Below, piece by piece: positions 24,457 through 36,690 of a stretch of 64,000 bases of DNA; within the stretch, counting starts at the first letter, position 1, and each line of letters starts with the position of its first letter. The stretch is from the NCBI RefSeq assembly GCF_018691265.1, contig NW_024881321.1:21736198-21800197 (forward strand), in the 5' to 3' direction. Under the pieces are notes generated by a model that worked only from the letters and a program-made list of their open reading frames with translations, was not told where the DNA came from and did no database searches. Source of the DNA: Tyto alba (Eukaryota > Chordata > Aves > Strigiformes > Tytonidae). The position numbers and the translations under genes were made by a program.

Positions 24457-24537
24457 ATAGGAGTCTTTACACCAAGAAGCTGTATAGACAATAAATGTGA
24501 CCTTTTTGATACCATTGCAATAGTTGCAGAACAACAG
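24457..24537 (+). other. Candidate internal exon 2 of an unidentified gene
   Basis: A T-rich tract and acceptor (TTTTTTTTCAG, with AGAG giving alternative AGs at 24454 and 24456) precede the segment, and CAG then GTGAAT follows. Starting at 24457 it is 81 bp, in phase with the preceding candidate exon, giving 27 residues with two cysteines ('GVFTPRSCIDNKCDLFDT'). The intervening intron would be 237 bp. Function is unknown. Confidence 0.27.
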
Positions 24538-27500
24538 GTGAATTAAATACCATAAATTAAATGGGCCAAAAGTGTCATCCTATTTTTGAAAGAGAATTAT
24601 CAGTAATGGCAAATCAGAGAGGAATTTGATGTAATGAAATGACCTGACTGAAAGGAATATATATAACCCATCTTCTGGAATTTAATAAAAGAATTAATTT
24701 GCCAAACATATTGTATTTATTAGTTTAGATTGTGTTACTATCATAAATCATAAGTCAAAAATTACAACTCTAATAGCACTACCTGTAGAGAACCGAAGTT
24801 TTACAAAAGGTTAAAAAAAAAAAAAAAGGTAAAAAAAGTTAAGGTTTTCATTACAAAAGAATATACTGTTGTGAAAACAATACAATTATTACATAATCTC
24901 TATTGGAGTGTCATAAAGGATAACAAAATGCTACTTTCCACTATGTACATGCAACCACTTTTTGGTACATAAAGGCTCGGTGCATTCTCAGTATGTTTAT
25001 GGGTGTCTTACAGCCTTACAGTATGGATGGGAGATAGTTGGACAAGGAAAGTTTATTAGCATAATGTGTGATGATATGATTCAGTGCTAGTCAAGAAGAA
25101 GCTGAAAAGTTCAGATCTTAATGCAAGATGAATCTGTAATGCAAGCCAGATGATAAGTTTCTCAAGAGCAAGTAGTAAAATAGACCATGTCTTTGCATTG
25201 CTACAACACTGAAAAAAGTATCATGAACATCACATCTGTAAGAATAGGATTAGTGAATATGGCAGAGTGATTATTTCTACTTGTCACACCACATATCTTG
25301 CCATCTGTGAATACAAATTTTAAATATACTATGACACAAATATTATCCTTTGAAGTCTTCCTAAACTCACTACAGTAGCTACCACCTTTCTATTATTAAA
25401 ACTGAAGAACAACTTTTCTTCTTGAAAGGTTTTAAAATGACCTCTGTTAAGATACAATGCACATAAATTATTTTCTGTTGTACTTTTATTTATGGCACAT
25501 CTTTTATCTGAACATGTATTTAGAAAAATATTTAATAAACATATGTGTGAAGGAAGTCGAAGAGATTTTCTATGTTAGCTGAAGTCCACCAAAATATACT
25601 TTCAAACTTGCATCATTACAAATTGTGTTACCTTAAGGATGTGGCTGATCATTATTCTTCAATGAAGGGTAAATGGTATTTGTGAGTTCACTTGTGTTTC
25701 CATTTCATATTAACTATATTTTTATTAATATTATTTTACAAGTAACAAGAGAAGTTCTGGGTTTTTTTATGAGTATCTAAATATTTTTTGAAAAAATAAT
25801 TACATCTCTTGAAATACATTTCTTATTTACTATTTTCTCATTTGTTTATATCCTTTTGGAGTTGTTTGGCAAAGGTCCTGGAGAGGAATTCATATCACCA
25901 GAATTTGTCATGTGTTGGAACTGGTCATTCCTGGCTTCTTTGTTTACTAATAAAGAGAAATGGCTACTTCTGGGATTAACTACATTTTGACACATGACTA
26001 TAAAGTAGATAGAAGCTCAAGTCAGTTGCCTTGATGTAGGCACCTTATGCTTTGTAATCCACATTACATTCTCCAGAACATCTTCCTAAGATTGGCAGAT
26101 AGAACTCAGAAACATTCCCTTCTGAAGGGGCAGAAGAGAAGCTAGGAGAACTAGCTTAATGGTCTAGTATGGTCTAAAATGGTACTAGAAATCTAGGTTT
26201 AAACAGCAAATGGAGTTCAGGAACATAAGCTCTTGTGTAGGTATCTACAAATGTTTATGTTTAGTCAGAGGAGTCATATCCTTTTATAGATACAGTTATA
26301 CTTAATAAAGATGCTTCATTCTCGCCATTGAATGGAGAGGATTTACTATTTTATTTTTGGTTTATCAATTTCCTTCAGCTTGCTTTCTAGACTATAGATC
26401 ACTTAGAGGTGCACCATACAGTACATGATTGAGAAGGATAAGGAATATGTGAGTTTTAGAACTGCTTTTATAGTCAATCTGTTCTTGACTATTCCTTGAC
26501 AGGGTGTCTGACATATTCACATCAACATAAATTGCTCACTCCCTCGCAAAAAATGGAAAAGGGTGTCCTCAGAGGACAGACTTCAACAAGGTTTGAATAA
26601 TGTTGGCAGAGTTCTCCACAAATCTGATTTGGGATTATTGGATGTTCCTGTGTGAAGAACCCATACAAGGTAAAAGAGATCATGTGTTTCTGAGTGCATA
26701 TGCATGCTACTATGAGTCTAATTTCATAGAAAGACACAGTACATTTAACAATAACTAATTCCAAGTAGAGGAACATCATTAGAGAAAATGTCTTGCATTT
26801 TCTTTCCGAAAAATAAGAAAATGCTACATTTTTATTTTAAGAGTGCATTTTGGGGTGCAGTTGAGAGACATGCTGAGGAAATCTATGAAGTAAATAGCTA
26901 ATAACCATATTCAGTGAAAACAGGTAATATGTTCTCACAACTGAAAATAGCAAAGTCCTCTAAAGAAACATAAAAAGTGCAAATTTTGTACTGACTATTG
27001 ATTCTAATTGAAGAATTTTTTGAGTTTTTGCAGCATCTAACATCGGCAAATTTACTATTATCACAATTTCTCTGACAGTTATTGATCTGTGCTTGTAACA
27101 GTAATTCTTTTAAATTTTAACAAAATATTCAGCAGTCTTCATTGTTTCGTAATGTTGATTCATTAGTTAGGTGCTCTATTACTTTTAAAAAGTAATAGAA
27201 ATTTGAAGATAAAGTTTCGAAGATAGAAAAAAGTCTTGCAATGTTATGTTTTTGTTGTTCCTGTGTAGTTTCCTTAGTTGAGAAATACTGTGAATGCATG
27301 TATATTACTTTAGACTGTCAAAAAAGAATATGATGAGTAGAAGAAAGAATAACATCTATTTTTGGTAGTCATTACTTAGATTTGTTTATTAGAGATAAGT
27401 GTGAATACAAAAGACATCAAAGCCTGTCATAGAAAATGTAGTTATTGTCAAGTCTGAAAGTTTGCTTATTCTTTTTGATACTCTGAATGTGCTTCTTGCA

Positions 27501-30500
27501 ACTCATTTCAAAGGGTGAATGCATTACAACAAAAACATGACAGAAGAATATTGGAAATGAAAAGTGCTAAGAGTTGGCATATCTACTTGGAAAAAGCAGA
27601 ATTAAAAAACTAATTGGAAATATGCACATTTGCAGTGTTAAGGCTAGAGAAAGCTACCCTTACAGATCTTCCACTTACATCTTCTGATGATGACTAAGCA
27701 CTGCAGAGGTGGCTGTATAATAACAGTAGGAGTGGAAGGATTTTGAATACTAAAGCAAATACAGACTGAAATGTCAGATAGGAAACTCTAAGATGTCTCT
27801 GTCTTTTGCCTTAAGGTAAGCATCCCTATGGAAAAGTTTGCACTCATTATTTATGAAGCACATTGTTGAGTTACCAACCCACTGCGTCATAAGGAGCCCT
27901 GTGGAGGCCCTTACACCAGCAGGAGTATACTGAGCGCAAGTTTCCCATGACTTAGTTTTTGCTCATGATAACTAAAACACGGATAATTGCCTCAGAGTAG
28001 TAGATGAGGCAGATTGAAAGGTAGTTAAGTGACAGTTATGCATCCTCATGTCCTCACCTCATCACAGGATAGAGAAGGGATCAATAACAAGTTCATAGGA
28101 ATTTCTATTATGATCAACCCTAACACATTCAGGCTAAAGAAGTCCCCTGGCTACCTTTAATGTCCCACTCAGAAGAGGCAGACAAATTACTTAGATTCTT
28201 AAATCTCCAATGGAGAGGACAACGGTGAGACAAGCCTCAAAATCTAGGCATTTATTAATTTTCCCAAATGTACTAATTGGATACACAATAAATGGCTAAG
28301 TATATAACAAATTATGGAAAGTGATATAGTATGCCTTGTGTTTCCTAATGATAATAAGGACAAAAAAAGAGAGATGTAGAAATAGAGATCACTTGTTCCT
28401 GTCTTGGTCCCATCTGACTTCATCAGGAATGCATACGTCTTCCCCGCTTCTTCCTCTTCTTCTTTTTCACTCTTCACCCTCCCTTAATTTATACATATTT
28501 TCCTTGAGTCCCTCCCCTAGGTTGACCTGCCTATCTGTGTATCACATGTATGGGGAAGAGTAGGGTGCTTCATAGGATGATGTAACTAGCATGATCTTGT
28601 TAATCTTCATTAGCATATGGAGAGTTATCAACTTTAATATGCATTTTGTGGAAAATGAAACAAAGATCATTGACCAGACAAATGGCCCTTGAAACTTTAC
28701 AAGATGCACCAGACAAGAGCTGTCCTGTTTCCACAGGTCTCCCTCCCCCAGCTGCATCCTGTTTTATCCAGGAAGCCTTACCAGCTCCAGACTCCACATT
28801 ATCCACTCTGTGATTATAGTTTTGTTACTTGTGAGTGTTTTAGACATTCTTTGACTGGAAGGGCCTCTGCTCTTCCCCCATCCCTTATCTTTACCAAGTC
28901 TTGTTTGTTGCCCTTGTTTTTCTTAAGCTGTTTTTCTCAGCCCTGTGTTCAAGGAGCTACAGGTTGTTTCTCACGCTATATTTTCTTCCATTTTGTGATA
29001 GTATAAGAACTAATTCAGTCTTGTCTCTGGCTTAGAAATTTGGAGTTACAAAGTATAAGAAAACCAAACATTCCTTTTCTTCTCTCCTGTTCCAAAGATC
29101 TTTTCTTTCAGCTAATGCCTGCTATTTGCTATGCTGTCAGTCTGAACATGGAATTTTGTTTGATCTCTTTCATGCCACAGATAGTAAAGACCAAAAATTT
29201 TCAGAAACAGAAACTCACAATGGACTTTCTATTGCCAATAAGCAGTACAACAATAGCATAGCACTTATTTTCTACAGTGCTTTTAATGGGAATTATGATT
29301 TATTATGATTAAAAGAAAAGGACAGAATAAAGTAGTTCATTTGAATGAGAACTGATTACCTCCTACTTCTTTGGGCCTTTTAAATATTGTTATCTTATAT
29401 GTCAGGTTGAAGGAAGTCTTGAAAGTAAATCTTAGAAGGTGCATTCCAGGAAAGAAATTTTGTGCCATAATACATCAGAACAGATTTTTCAGATCAGTAA
29501 GTAGATCTTGCTTATATAAACCCTCAGGGAATCAGACCCAGTTAGTAAATTTTTCAGTATATTCATAAATCTTTTATTTTTACCTGAAGCATTAAAAACT
29601 TCCAGTGAATTGCAGCTATATAAACCTTTATTTCATAAATCTAAAGAAATAGGTATATAGCTACTCAGTGTGGATTCAAAGTACAAAATCTTTATCTACT
29701 CCAACTATTATAAAAGTCACACTAATTTGTTAAGGATGAAGTTCATCAGTAAGTCTTGGATTAATTCTTAAATACCCACAAGACTGTATTTGTGTCCTTT
29801 CTGTATTTCCTTCCTTAAAGATAAATTTTGTGAGCTGAAATACATACAAGCTAACTTAAAAAAAGACAAAGAAAGTTTTACCATTGATAGTTTCCATATA
29901 TGTTTTCAGTCATCTGCCACAATCCCTCTCTCTTTCCCTCTTTGTCACACATGAAAAGGAGATTCTTCACCAAGATAACAACAACATGGTTAGGCCTACA
30001 GATATCTTTGAGCAGCTTTTCTTACATGATCAGTATGAGATTTTCTGCATCTGCTTGTGTCTGAATCACCAACAGAAGCACTGGCTGTGATAAAACAGTC
30101 CCACCCAACAAGATGAGAATGTAGGCTGAGGGGATGAAGCTGTTTTCTCTCAGTTTGTTGGAGTTTGTGTGTGTGATAATACAGACTAAGCAAGGAAAGT
30201 GTATGCAAGAAGGATTTGCTTTGTCTGGCTGCAAACGGGAAGGTGGGTACCTGGTGAAACCAAGATTCTCCACTGGGCTGCATAGGGAGAGCCACACTTT
30301 GGGAGGAGCATGCCAGCCTGCAGCTGCTAGGGACTTCCCCGGACAGTGATGTGTGGTTCACTGCTCCCGCGTCTCTTCTCCCACAACATCTTTCAGTTTC
30401 ACTCTTTATTCTTCTTCCTGTCTCCTCCCATCACACTTGTGTTTTCAATGTCATTGCTTCTTTCACTTTTCTTACCACTGAGCCTATAACTTTCTTATTT

Positions 30501-30957
30501 CCCAATTTCCCACTAATCTGAATTACTTACATGTTTATGTTTTAGGCTTTTCCCTATACCAGTGTCTGACCTGTCCATTTAGACAATGAACTCTATCCAA
30601 TGAACGTGCTTAGTTGTAATAAAACCCATGGAAATGGCTGATTCAGGTTAAATACATTTAGATTGAATTCAGGTTAAACACACAAAAATAAATGGAGCTG
30701 TTCAACTGCTTGCTCCCTCTCTCAGAAAAGTGATTAATAATGTGTACTGTTTTGGATCAACATGTTTTCTTTTATTTGCTGCCTGCTTAACTAAGTCACT
30801 ATAGGAAGGGAATTTTGTACTGTTTGTTATCATTGTACCACAAAGATAACATAGACAAAAGAACAATCATCAGAACAATGTGACTGATAATATTGTCTCA
30901 TATTAATTTTCTCCTCTGGAAATGAAATTATGTTTTCCTTCTTATTTTATAATGCAG

Positions 30958-31060
30958 ACCATTTCACAGAGCTGGTTTACAATATGACAGTTGTACCATC
31001 AGCAAACGTCAGTGCATTTGTAGACACAAGGAGCTGAGAAAGCAAAGCGAGAGGCAGTGA
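30958..31060 (+). other. Candidate terminal coding exon, unidentified
   Basis: A good acceptor (TTCCTTCTTATTTTATAATGCAG) precedes the segment. One frame then stays open for 33 codons to a TGA at 31058-31060. It is rich in Cys and basic residues, including 'DSCTISKRQCICRHKEL', with a charged tail. No consensus AATAAA is evident in the bases immediately downstream. No protein is recognised. Confidence 0.2.
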
Positions 31061-33007
31061 AAATTTCTTAAAACAGATTTTACAGTGTAGAAAATATTCA
31101 ATTACATTTACTGTCATAGAACTTCTTAAGAAGTAATATGAAAGGTATGTGTGAAATCACAGGCCAGATTCTGTAAGAGAAGAAAAATTCAGTAAAACCA
31201 AAGCAGGCATTTGGAAAAAAAAAAAAAATTAGTGCTCCCTTTGTAAAAATCGGGGGCTAAACATGTAAGGTTTCTCTACATCAGCTCATTCCACATCACC
31301 CCATTTCAATCTCTTTTCTCTTAGGCTGTTCTCTCATTTTCTTTTGGTATTCCTATAAAAAGTAGTTTTCAGCTCCAAACAGACATTTGAGTCTAAGCGT
31401 CTGCACATCAGTGTTTATACAAAAGCCTAAGTTCTCACAAAGTCAAGGAGATCCACTCAGCCCATTCATATGAGTCAGAACAACTTTTCAGTTCACCCTC
31501 AATTAGACATGTCTATCTGGATGTATGAAAATCCCTCTACACATTGTTTGCTATATTAATCAGAAACTTGATTCAACTCTCACAACACAAATTTTTAGTG
31601 ATACTGGAGATGCAGTAGGACAATCAACCTCTAGTTGTTTAGTCTGGTATCTTGGGGCAAAGCAAGAAGATGTCTCATCTCACGTTTTGAAGCTTTGTGT
31701 GGATGCTTTAGATGGCACAAGGTGTTTCAAATGGTTCTACACATTTAAGTTTGGTCAAATGAATTGAGCTCCCGGTTTAGGTATAAACATTACACTGCAG
31801 ACAGATGCATTTCAATTTTAACTGAGGATGTTGAAAGAGTTAGGTCATACTGTAAACCACTGTCCTTGCTGTATATGCAGATACAGATTATGATATCCTC
31901 ATTTCTGCTTGCTGAGTAGCCTGTTACTTAAACTTCTTAATGAAGTTAGCTATAACTTCATTAAGATGCAGGAATTGTAACTTTGTGTATGGCTATACTT
32001 TATACCACTGTAGTTCATTTCCCAAATTTTCTGTTTTCTGCAGCCTGGGCTGGGCTTCTGTAATTTGTGCAACATACTTAGCAAAATAGGAATGACTTAT
32101 TTAGAAACTTGTCATATCACCTAACCTTGTAATTGTGGACTTTTTTTCTCCAAAACCTGGCTGATAATTAATTATCTAGTGCCTCAGAGTCTGTTATATA
32201 AAACTGCCACTTCCAATATTGGTTAAGCAATATTTTACATTTGATAGTGATACTAGAAAGAAAAGTCAAAACTTATTTAACATGTTCAGACAAGTAAAAC
32301 TACAAGTATGGTCATATATAAATAGCTTTTATTGGACTGAGTAGTAACCATTTGCATATTTCTCTGTTTCTAAGATCACAGATTTATTTTCATTTATTTT
32401 TTATTATTTTTCTACAGATCCCACATTTAATATTATATTTTAAATGTATTTTCTTGATAGCATTTTTGGGTATTAGATGTATTTTAAATTTATATAATTC
32501 ACCAAAGTAGTAACAGCAGTAGTAACAAAAATAAGTTAAAAGAAGATTCCTAATAAGAGAATTTGGAGGACACCAAAAAGAGTATTTTTATTTTTATAAA
32601 TATTCCATTAATAATTTAGTGGAAGACTTTGGCTTGCATTGAAACTGTTTTTAGCTTGTGTCATGTCACTGAACAAAGAAAGATATATTTAGAGTGTGCT
32701 CTGTCTACTAAAGATTATCAGAGTTATTCTCCAAAATATTAGATATCTATCAAAAATCCTTGGTTTGGCAAACTCAATACAGTTAGAAAAAGTTCTGAAT
32801 CTGAACCTAAACATTTGTTTCTTTTCCTATTCATGAAAGTGACAATACTGTCAGTGTAATGAGAAACTTTCCAACAGGTATTGCTGCTCTTCTGTGCCTG
32901 TCCTGAAACAGCCATAACAGAACAGAAGACTTTATTAAGTAATTGTGACAGTTCAAATGGGTACTTTTGCAGGTTTTTTATTCCTTTCAAGAATGAAAAT
33001 TTGAAAC

Positions 33008-33775
33008 TGTCATGGTTTGAGCTCAGAGGGAAAGTGAACACCACACAGCTGCCCTCTCCTCCCTTCTCTCCCAGCAATGAGAAGGGACAAATAAGCCAGG
33101 CTTTGGATTTGAGATGGGACAAGGAGGGGAAAACCACTCATTGTGGTCACAGGCAAAAGGCAGACTCATTAGGGGAAGAAAAAAAAGAACATAGGCTTAT
33201 TACAGACATTAACAACAACACTTAACAGAGTAGGACAGTGAGAAGCATTTCCACATCTTGAGAACGCCTTCCCCCCAGCCCTCCCTTCTTCCTGGGCTCA
33301 GCTCTGCTCCCGATATCTCTACCTCTTCCCCTCAGTGGTGCAGGGGCAGGGAAAGGGGGGTGTGGTCAGTGCTGCCGCTTCTTCCATCTTCGGTGCGGGG
33401 AGATTCTGGAACTTCTCCCTCTGCTCCACCGTAGATCTTCATGGGTGGATATGGAGGGCTGCCCTGTTGTCTCACCACAGGAAACAGGGGGGTTTCTGCT
33501 TCAGCACACCTTCCCCCTCCTTTCTTCCTCTGTTCTTCCACTGACCTTGGTGTTCATGCAGCTGCTGCATCTCCTCCTCACCAGTCCAAATCCTCCTCAC
33601 CACATCCTTTCTTAAATACTTTATCGCAGAGGCACAGCTGATTGGATCAGTTTTCGTGCAGAGGTGGAGCTGACTTGGAGCTGGGATAGCTTTGAGAAGC
33701 TTCTCACAGGGTGCCACAACTATAGCCCCTTCTCTTGCTACCAAAAATCCCCAACACTTACTCAAACCCAGGACA
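33008..33775 (-). mobile_element. Family B solo LTR with internal deletion in R
   Basis: The element runs (in reverse) from TGTCATGGTTTGAGCTCAG to CTCAAACCCAGGACA, 768 bp. It is flanked by near-identical 5-bp duplications GAAAC (33003-33007) and GAAAG (33776-33780). In its own sense it keeps the heat-shock palindrome GAGAAGCTTCTC (33694-33705), the inverted CCAAT (33641-33645) and TATTTAAG (33611-33618 reversed). About 311 bp of R present in the 61.7-kb copy is absent. The junction corresponds to two TGGAGCAG words that bound that segment in the full-length copy, consistent with short-repeat-mediated deletion. The polyadenylation signal is mutated to AATAAG. Confidence 0.9.
33472..33765 (-). 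other. LTR-internal open frame A, 33-kb copy
   Basis: A 97-codon frame equivalent to the 17080-17352 frame, ending at the same stop (after 'PPCFLW' here, 'PPCILW' there). It begins in U3 and ends in R. No domain is recognised. Its persistence in a separate insertion is the only argument for past coding function. Confidence 0.3.
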
Positions 33776-34528
33776 GAAAGTAAAATTATTACCTATTTTT
33801 TCCCAGCAAGATTTTGGTTTTTTCCTAGTTCTATTGTAGTCAGGGTACTTCTCACAGTGATGAAAGTTATAATTATTGTAAATGATCTATAGGCCTCAAA
33901 CATTATCAGGATGGCTCAATTAGACTGCTTTTGTTGAAGTAAAACAAACTGAAGTTTCTGGAGCAATTAATTGTCTTGGTCACATACGCTATATCAGGTG
34001 TGCAGTAACAAAGAACACAGCTTCTGAGAAATTTCTCTCAGACTTGGTCTCTTGGTCGTCCTCATTGTTTATTGAAATATTTTGATTTGCATTAATTTAT
34101 TTTTCAGCTGCACTTAAAATTGCTCTACTCACATTTTCTCTAATCCAAAAATCATACTGGACTTATAGTGAAACCCAGGGACCACTGACAAAATTAGACA
34201 CTTGTTATGCACACTATGCTACTACAAAATTGCTTACACCCTCAAAAGCAGAAGAGGCAGTGCAAACTACTGTTAAGAAAAATGAAGTATCACCCTCACC
34301 ATTTACAGGTGGTAGGAGATAGTAAATTAAATAACTTTTAAAATGGAGGCTAAGTGTTTGTTTCATGTATGTTTGTTCACTTACACATTTGTATAACTAT
34401 GTGACTCAATGAAAGATTAACCCCAAATCATTTTATAGCAAAATGACTGTATAACTGTCTGTTAGAGAATGTGCTTGCTTCAGACACTTTTGTACCATGT
34501 GTTACAGGGCCCTGAAGATTCTTATTAA
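33776..34528. other. AT-rich non-coding spacer
   Basis: Unique AT-rich sequence between a family B LTR and CR1 copy 2. No feature is recognised. Confidence 0.6.
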
Positions 34529-36690
34529 ATCACAGAATCACAGAATGGTTTGGGTTGGAAGGGACTTCAAAGATCATCTAGTTCCAACCCCCCTGCCATA
34601 GGCAGGGACACCTTCCACTAGATCAGGTTGCTCAAAGCCCCATCCAACCTGGCCTTGAACAGTTCCAGGGAGGGGGGCATCCACAACTTCTGCAGGAAAC
34701 CTGTTCCAGTGTCTCATCACCTTTGCAGTAAAGAATTTCTTCCCAATATCTAATCTAAACCTACCCTCTTTCAATTTAAAACCTCTACCCCTTGTCCTAT
34801 CACTACACTCCTCATAAAGAGTTCCTCCCCATTTTTCCTGTAGGCCCCCTTTAAGTACTGGAGGGCTGCTATAAAATGTCCCCGCAGCCTTTTTTTCTCC
34901 AGGCTAAACGACCCCAACTCTCTCAGCTTGTCCTCATAGGGGAGGTGCTCCAGCCACCTGGTCATCTTCGTGGCCTCCTCTGCACCTGCTTGAGCAGGGC
35001 CATGTCTTTCTGATGTTGGGGGCCCCAGTGCTGAACACAGTACTGCAGGTGTGGTCTCACAAGAGCAGACCAGCATGGGAGAACCACCTCCCTCAATCTG
35101 CTGGCCACCCTTCTCTTCATGTAGGACAGGATACAGTTGGCTTTCTGGGATGTAAGCACACATCTCTGGTTCGTAGTCAGTTTTGCATCCACTAATACCC
35201 TCAAGTCATTCTCTGCAGGGCTGTTCTCAATCCACTCATCACCCATCCTGTATTTGTGTTTGGGACTGCCTCAAGACAAGTGCAGGACCTCGCACTTCAC
35301 CTTGCTGAACTTCATGAAGTTTCAAAGGCCCACCTTTCAAGCCTGTCAAGGTCCCTCTGGATGGCATCTCTTGCCTCCAGTGTATGGACCGTTCCACGCA
35401 GCTTGGTGTCATCAGCAAACTTGCTGAGGGTGCACTCAATCCCACCATCCACGTCTCCAACAAAGATGTTAAACAGTGCCAGTCCCAATACCGACCATTG
35501 AGGAATGCCACTCATCACTGCTGCCCACTTGGACATCAAGCCATTGACCACAACTCTTTGCGTGCTACCATCCAGCCAACTCCTTATCAACCAAGTGGTC
35601 CATCTGTCAAATACACGACTCTCCAATATAGAGACAAACATGTCATGCAGGACAGTGTCCAATGCTTTGCACAAGTCCAGGTAGATTATGTCAGTTGCTC
35701 TTTTTTTGTCCACCAACACTATAAGCTTCTCATCGAAGGACAGCAGATTTGTTAGGCACAATTTGCCCTTAGTGAAACCATGTTGGCTGTCACCTGTCAC
35801 ATCCTTATTTTCCATGTGCCCTAGCATAGTTTCCATGAGGATCTGCTCCATGATCTTGACGGGCACAGAGGTGAGACTGACTGTCCTGTAGTTCCCTGGG
35901 TCTTCCTTTTTTCCCTTTTTAACAGTGGGGTTATGTTTCCTGTTTTCCATTCAGCGGGAACTTCAACAGACTGCCATGACTTCTTGAACATGGTGGATCA
36001 TGGTATAGCCGCTTCCTCCACCACTTCCCTCAGGACCTGCAGATGAATCTCCTTAGGTCTCTTGGACTTGTGCACCTTTATGTTCCTTAGATGGCCTCAA
36101 TCCTGATCTTCTCCTGCAGTGAGTGGTTCTTCATTCTTCTAGTCCTTGTCTTTGCCTTCTGCAACTTGGTTGGTATGTCTGGACCTCTCGCCAGTGAAGA
36201 CTGAGGCAAAAAGGTGATTGAGTACATGAGCCTTCTCCATATCCCAGGTAACCAGGTCTCCCATTTCATTCTGGAGAGGGCCCACATTTTCCCTAGTCTT
36301 CCTTTTATCACTGACTTACCTATAGAAGCTTTTCTTGTTGCCCTTGATATGTGTGGCCAGATTAAATTCTATCAGGGCTTTGGCTTTCATAACCTGATCC
36401 CTGAATGCTTGGACAATTTCTCTGTACTCTTCCTAGGCTCTCTGTCCTTGCTTCTACATTCTGTAGGCTTCCTTTTTATGTTTGTGCTTGTCCAGGAGCT
36501 CCTTGTTCATCCACGTAGCTGGCCTGACATTTTTCCCTGCCTTCTTCATTGTCAGGATGCATTGCCTCTGAGCTAGGAGGAGCTGATACTTGAATATTTG
36601 TCAGCTTTCACAGTCCCCTCTTCCTCCTGGCGCTGTATCCCATGCTTCTCTAACAAGCAGATCCTTGAGGGAGCCAAAATCTGCTTCCTG
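34529..36690 (-). mobile_element. CR1 LINE copy 2, longer, identical to copy 1 over 1335 bp
   Basis: A CR1 in reverse, 3' tail at the left (two tail repeats). It extends about 700 bp further 5' than copy 1, into the region between endonuclease and RT; for example, the reverse translation near 36300-36540 contains the typical segment with 'KGNKKSFY'. The right edge at about 36690 is approximate. Bases 34529-35863 equal 22451-23785 exactly, including all frameshifts and stops. Flanks are unrelated to those of copy 1, so this is not a segmental duplication. The plus frame at 36214-36576 is an antisense shadow. Confidence 0.95.
35312..35950 (-). pseudogene. CR1 ORF2 reverse transcriptase fragment, copy 2
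   Basis: Amino-acid identical to the 212-codon fragment in copy 1, with catalytic Asp92, Asp180 and Asp181, the same Trp152 in the PQG motif, and the same frameshift after 'LERWAFETS'. The two base differences inside it (35864 and 35888, against 23786 and 23810) are silent. Upstream ORF2 sequence continues to about 36690 but is interrupted by stops, so the copy cannot encode an active protein. Confidence 0.9.

Larger units (their letters stand above)
23933..33007. other. AT-rich region with a few exon-like segments
   Basis: No repeat family is recognised over about 9 kb. Exon-like segments at 24135-24219, 24457-24537 and 30958-31060 are listed separately. A pyrimidine-rich run lies around 28437-28490. 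Frames at 28689-29006, 29996-30361 and 31525-31767 have no recognisable domain. Several A/T runs (24440-24452, 24813-24828, 31217-31230) are present. Confidence 0.5.

Noticed and set aside
22451..36690. 12-kb segmental duplication explaining the identical CR1 copies
   Set aside because: Identity stops exactly at the CR1 tail on the left and inside the CR1 on the right. The flanking DNA is unrelated, and distances to neighbouring LTRs differ.
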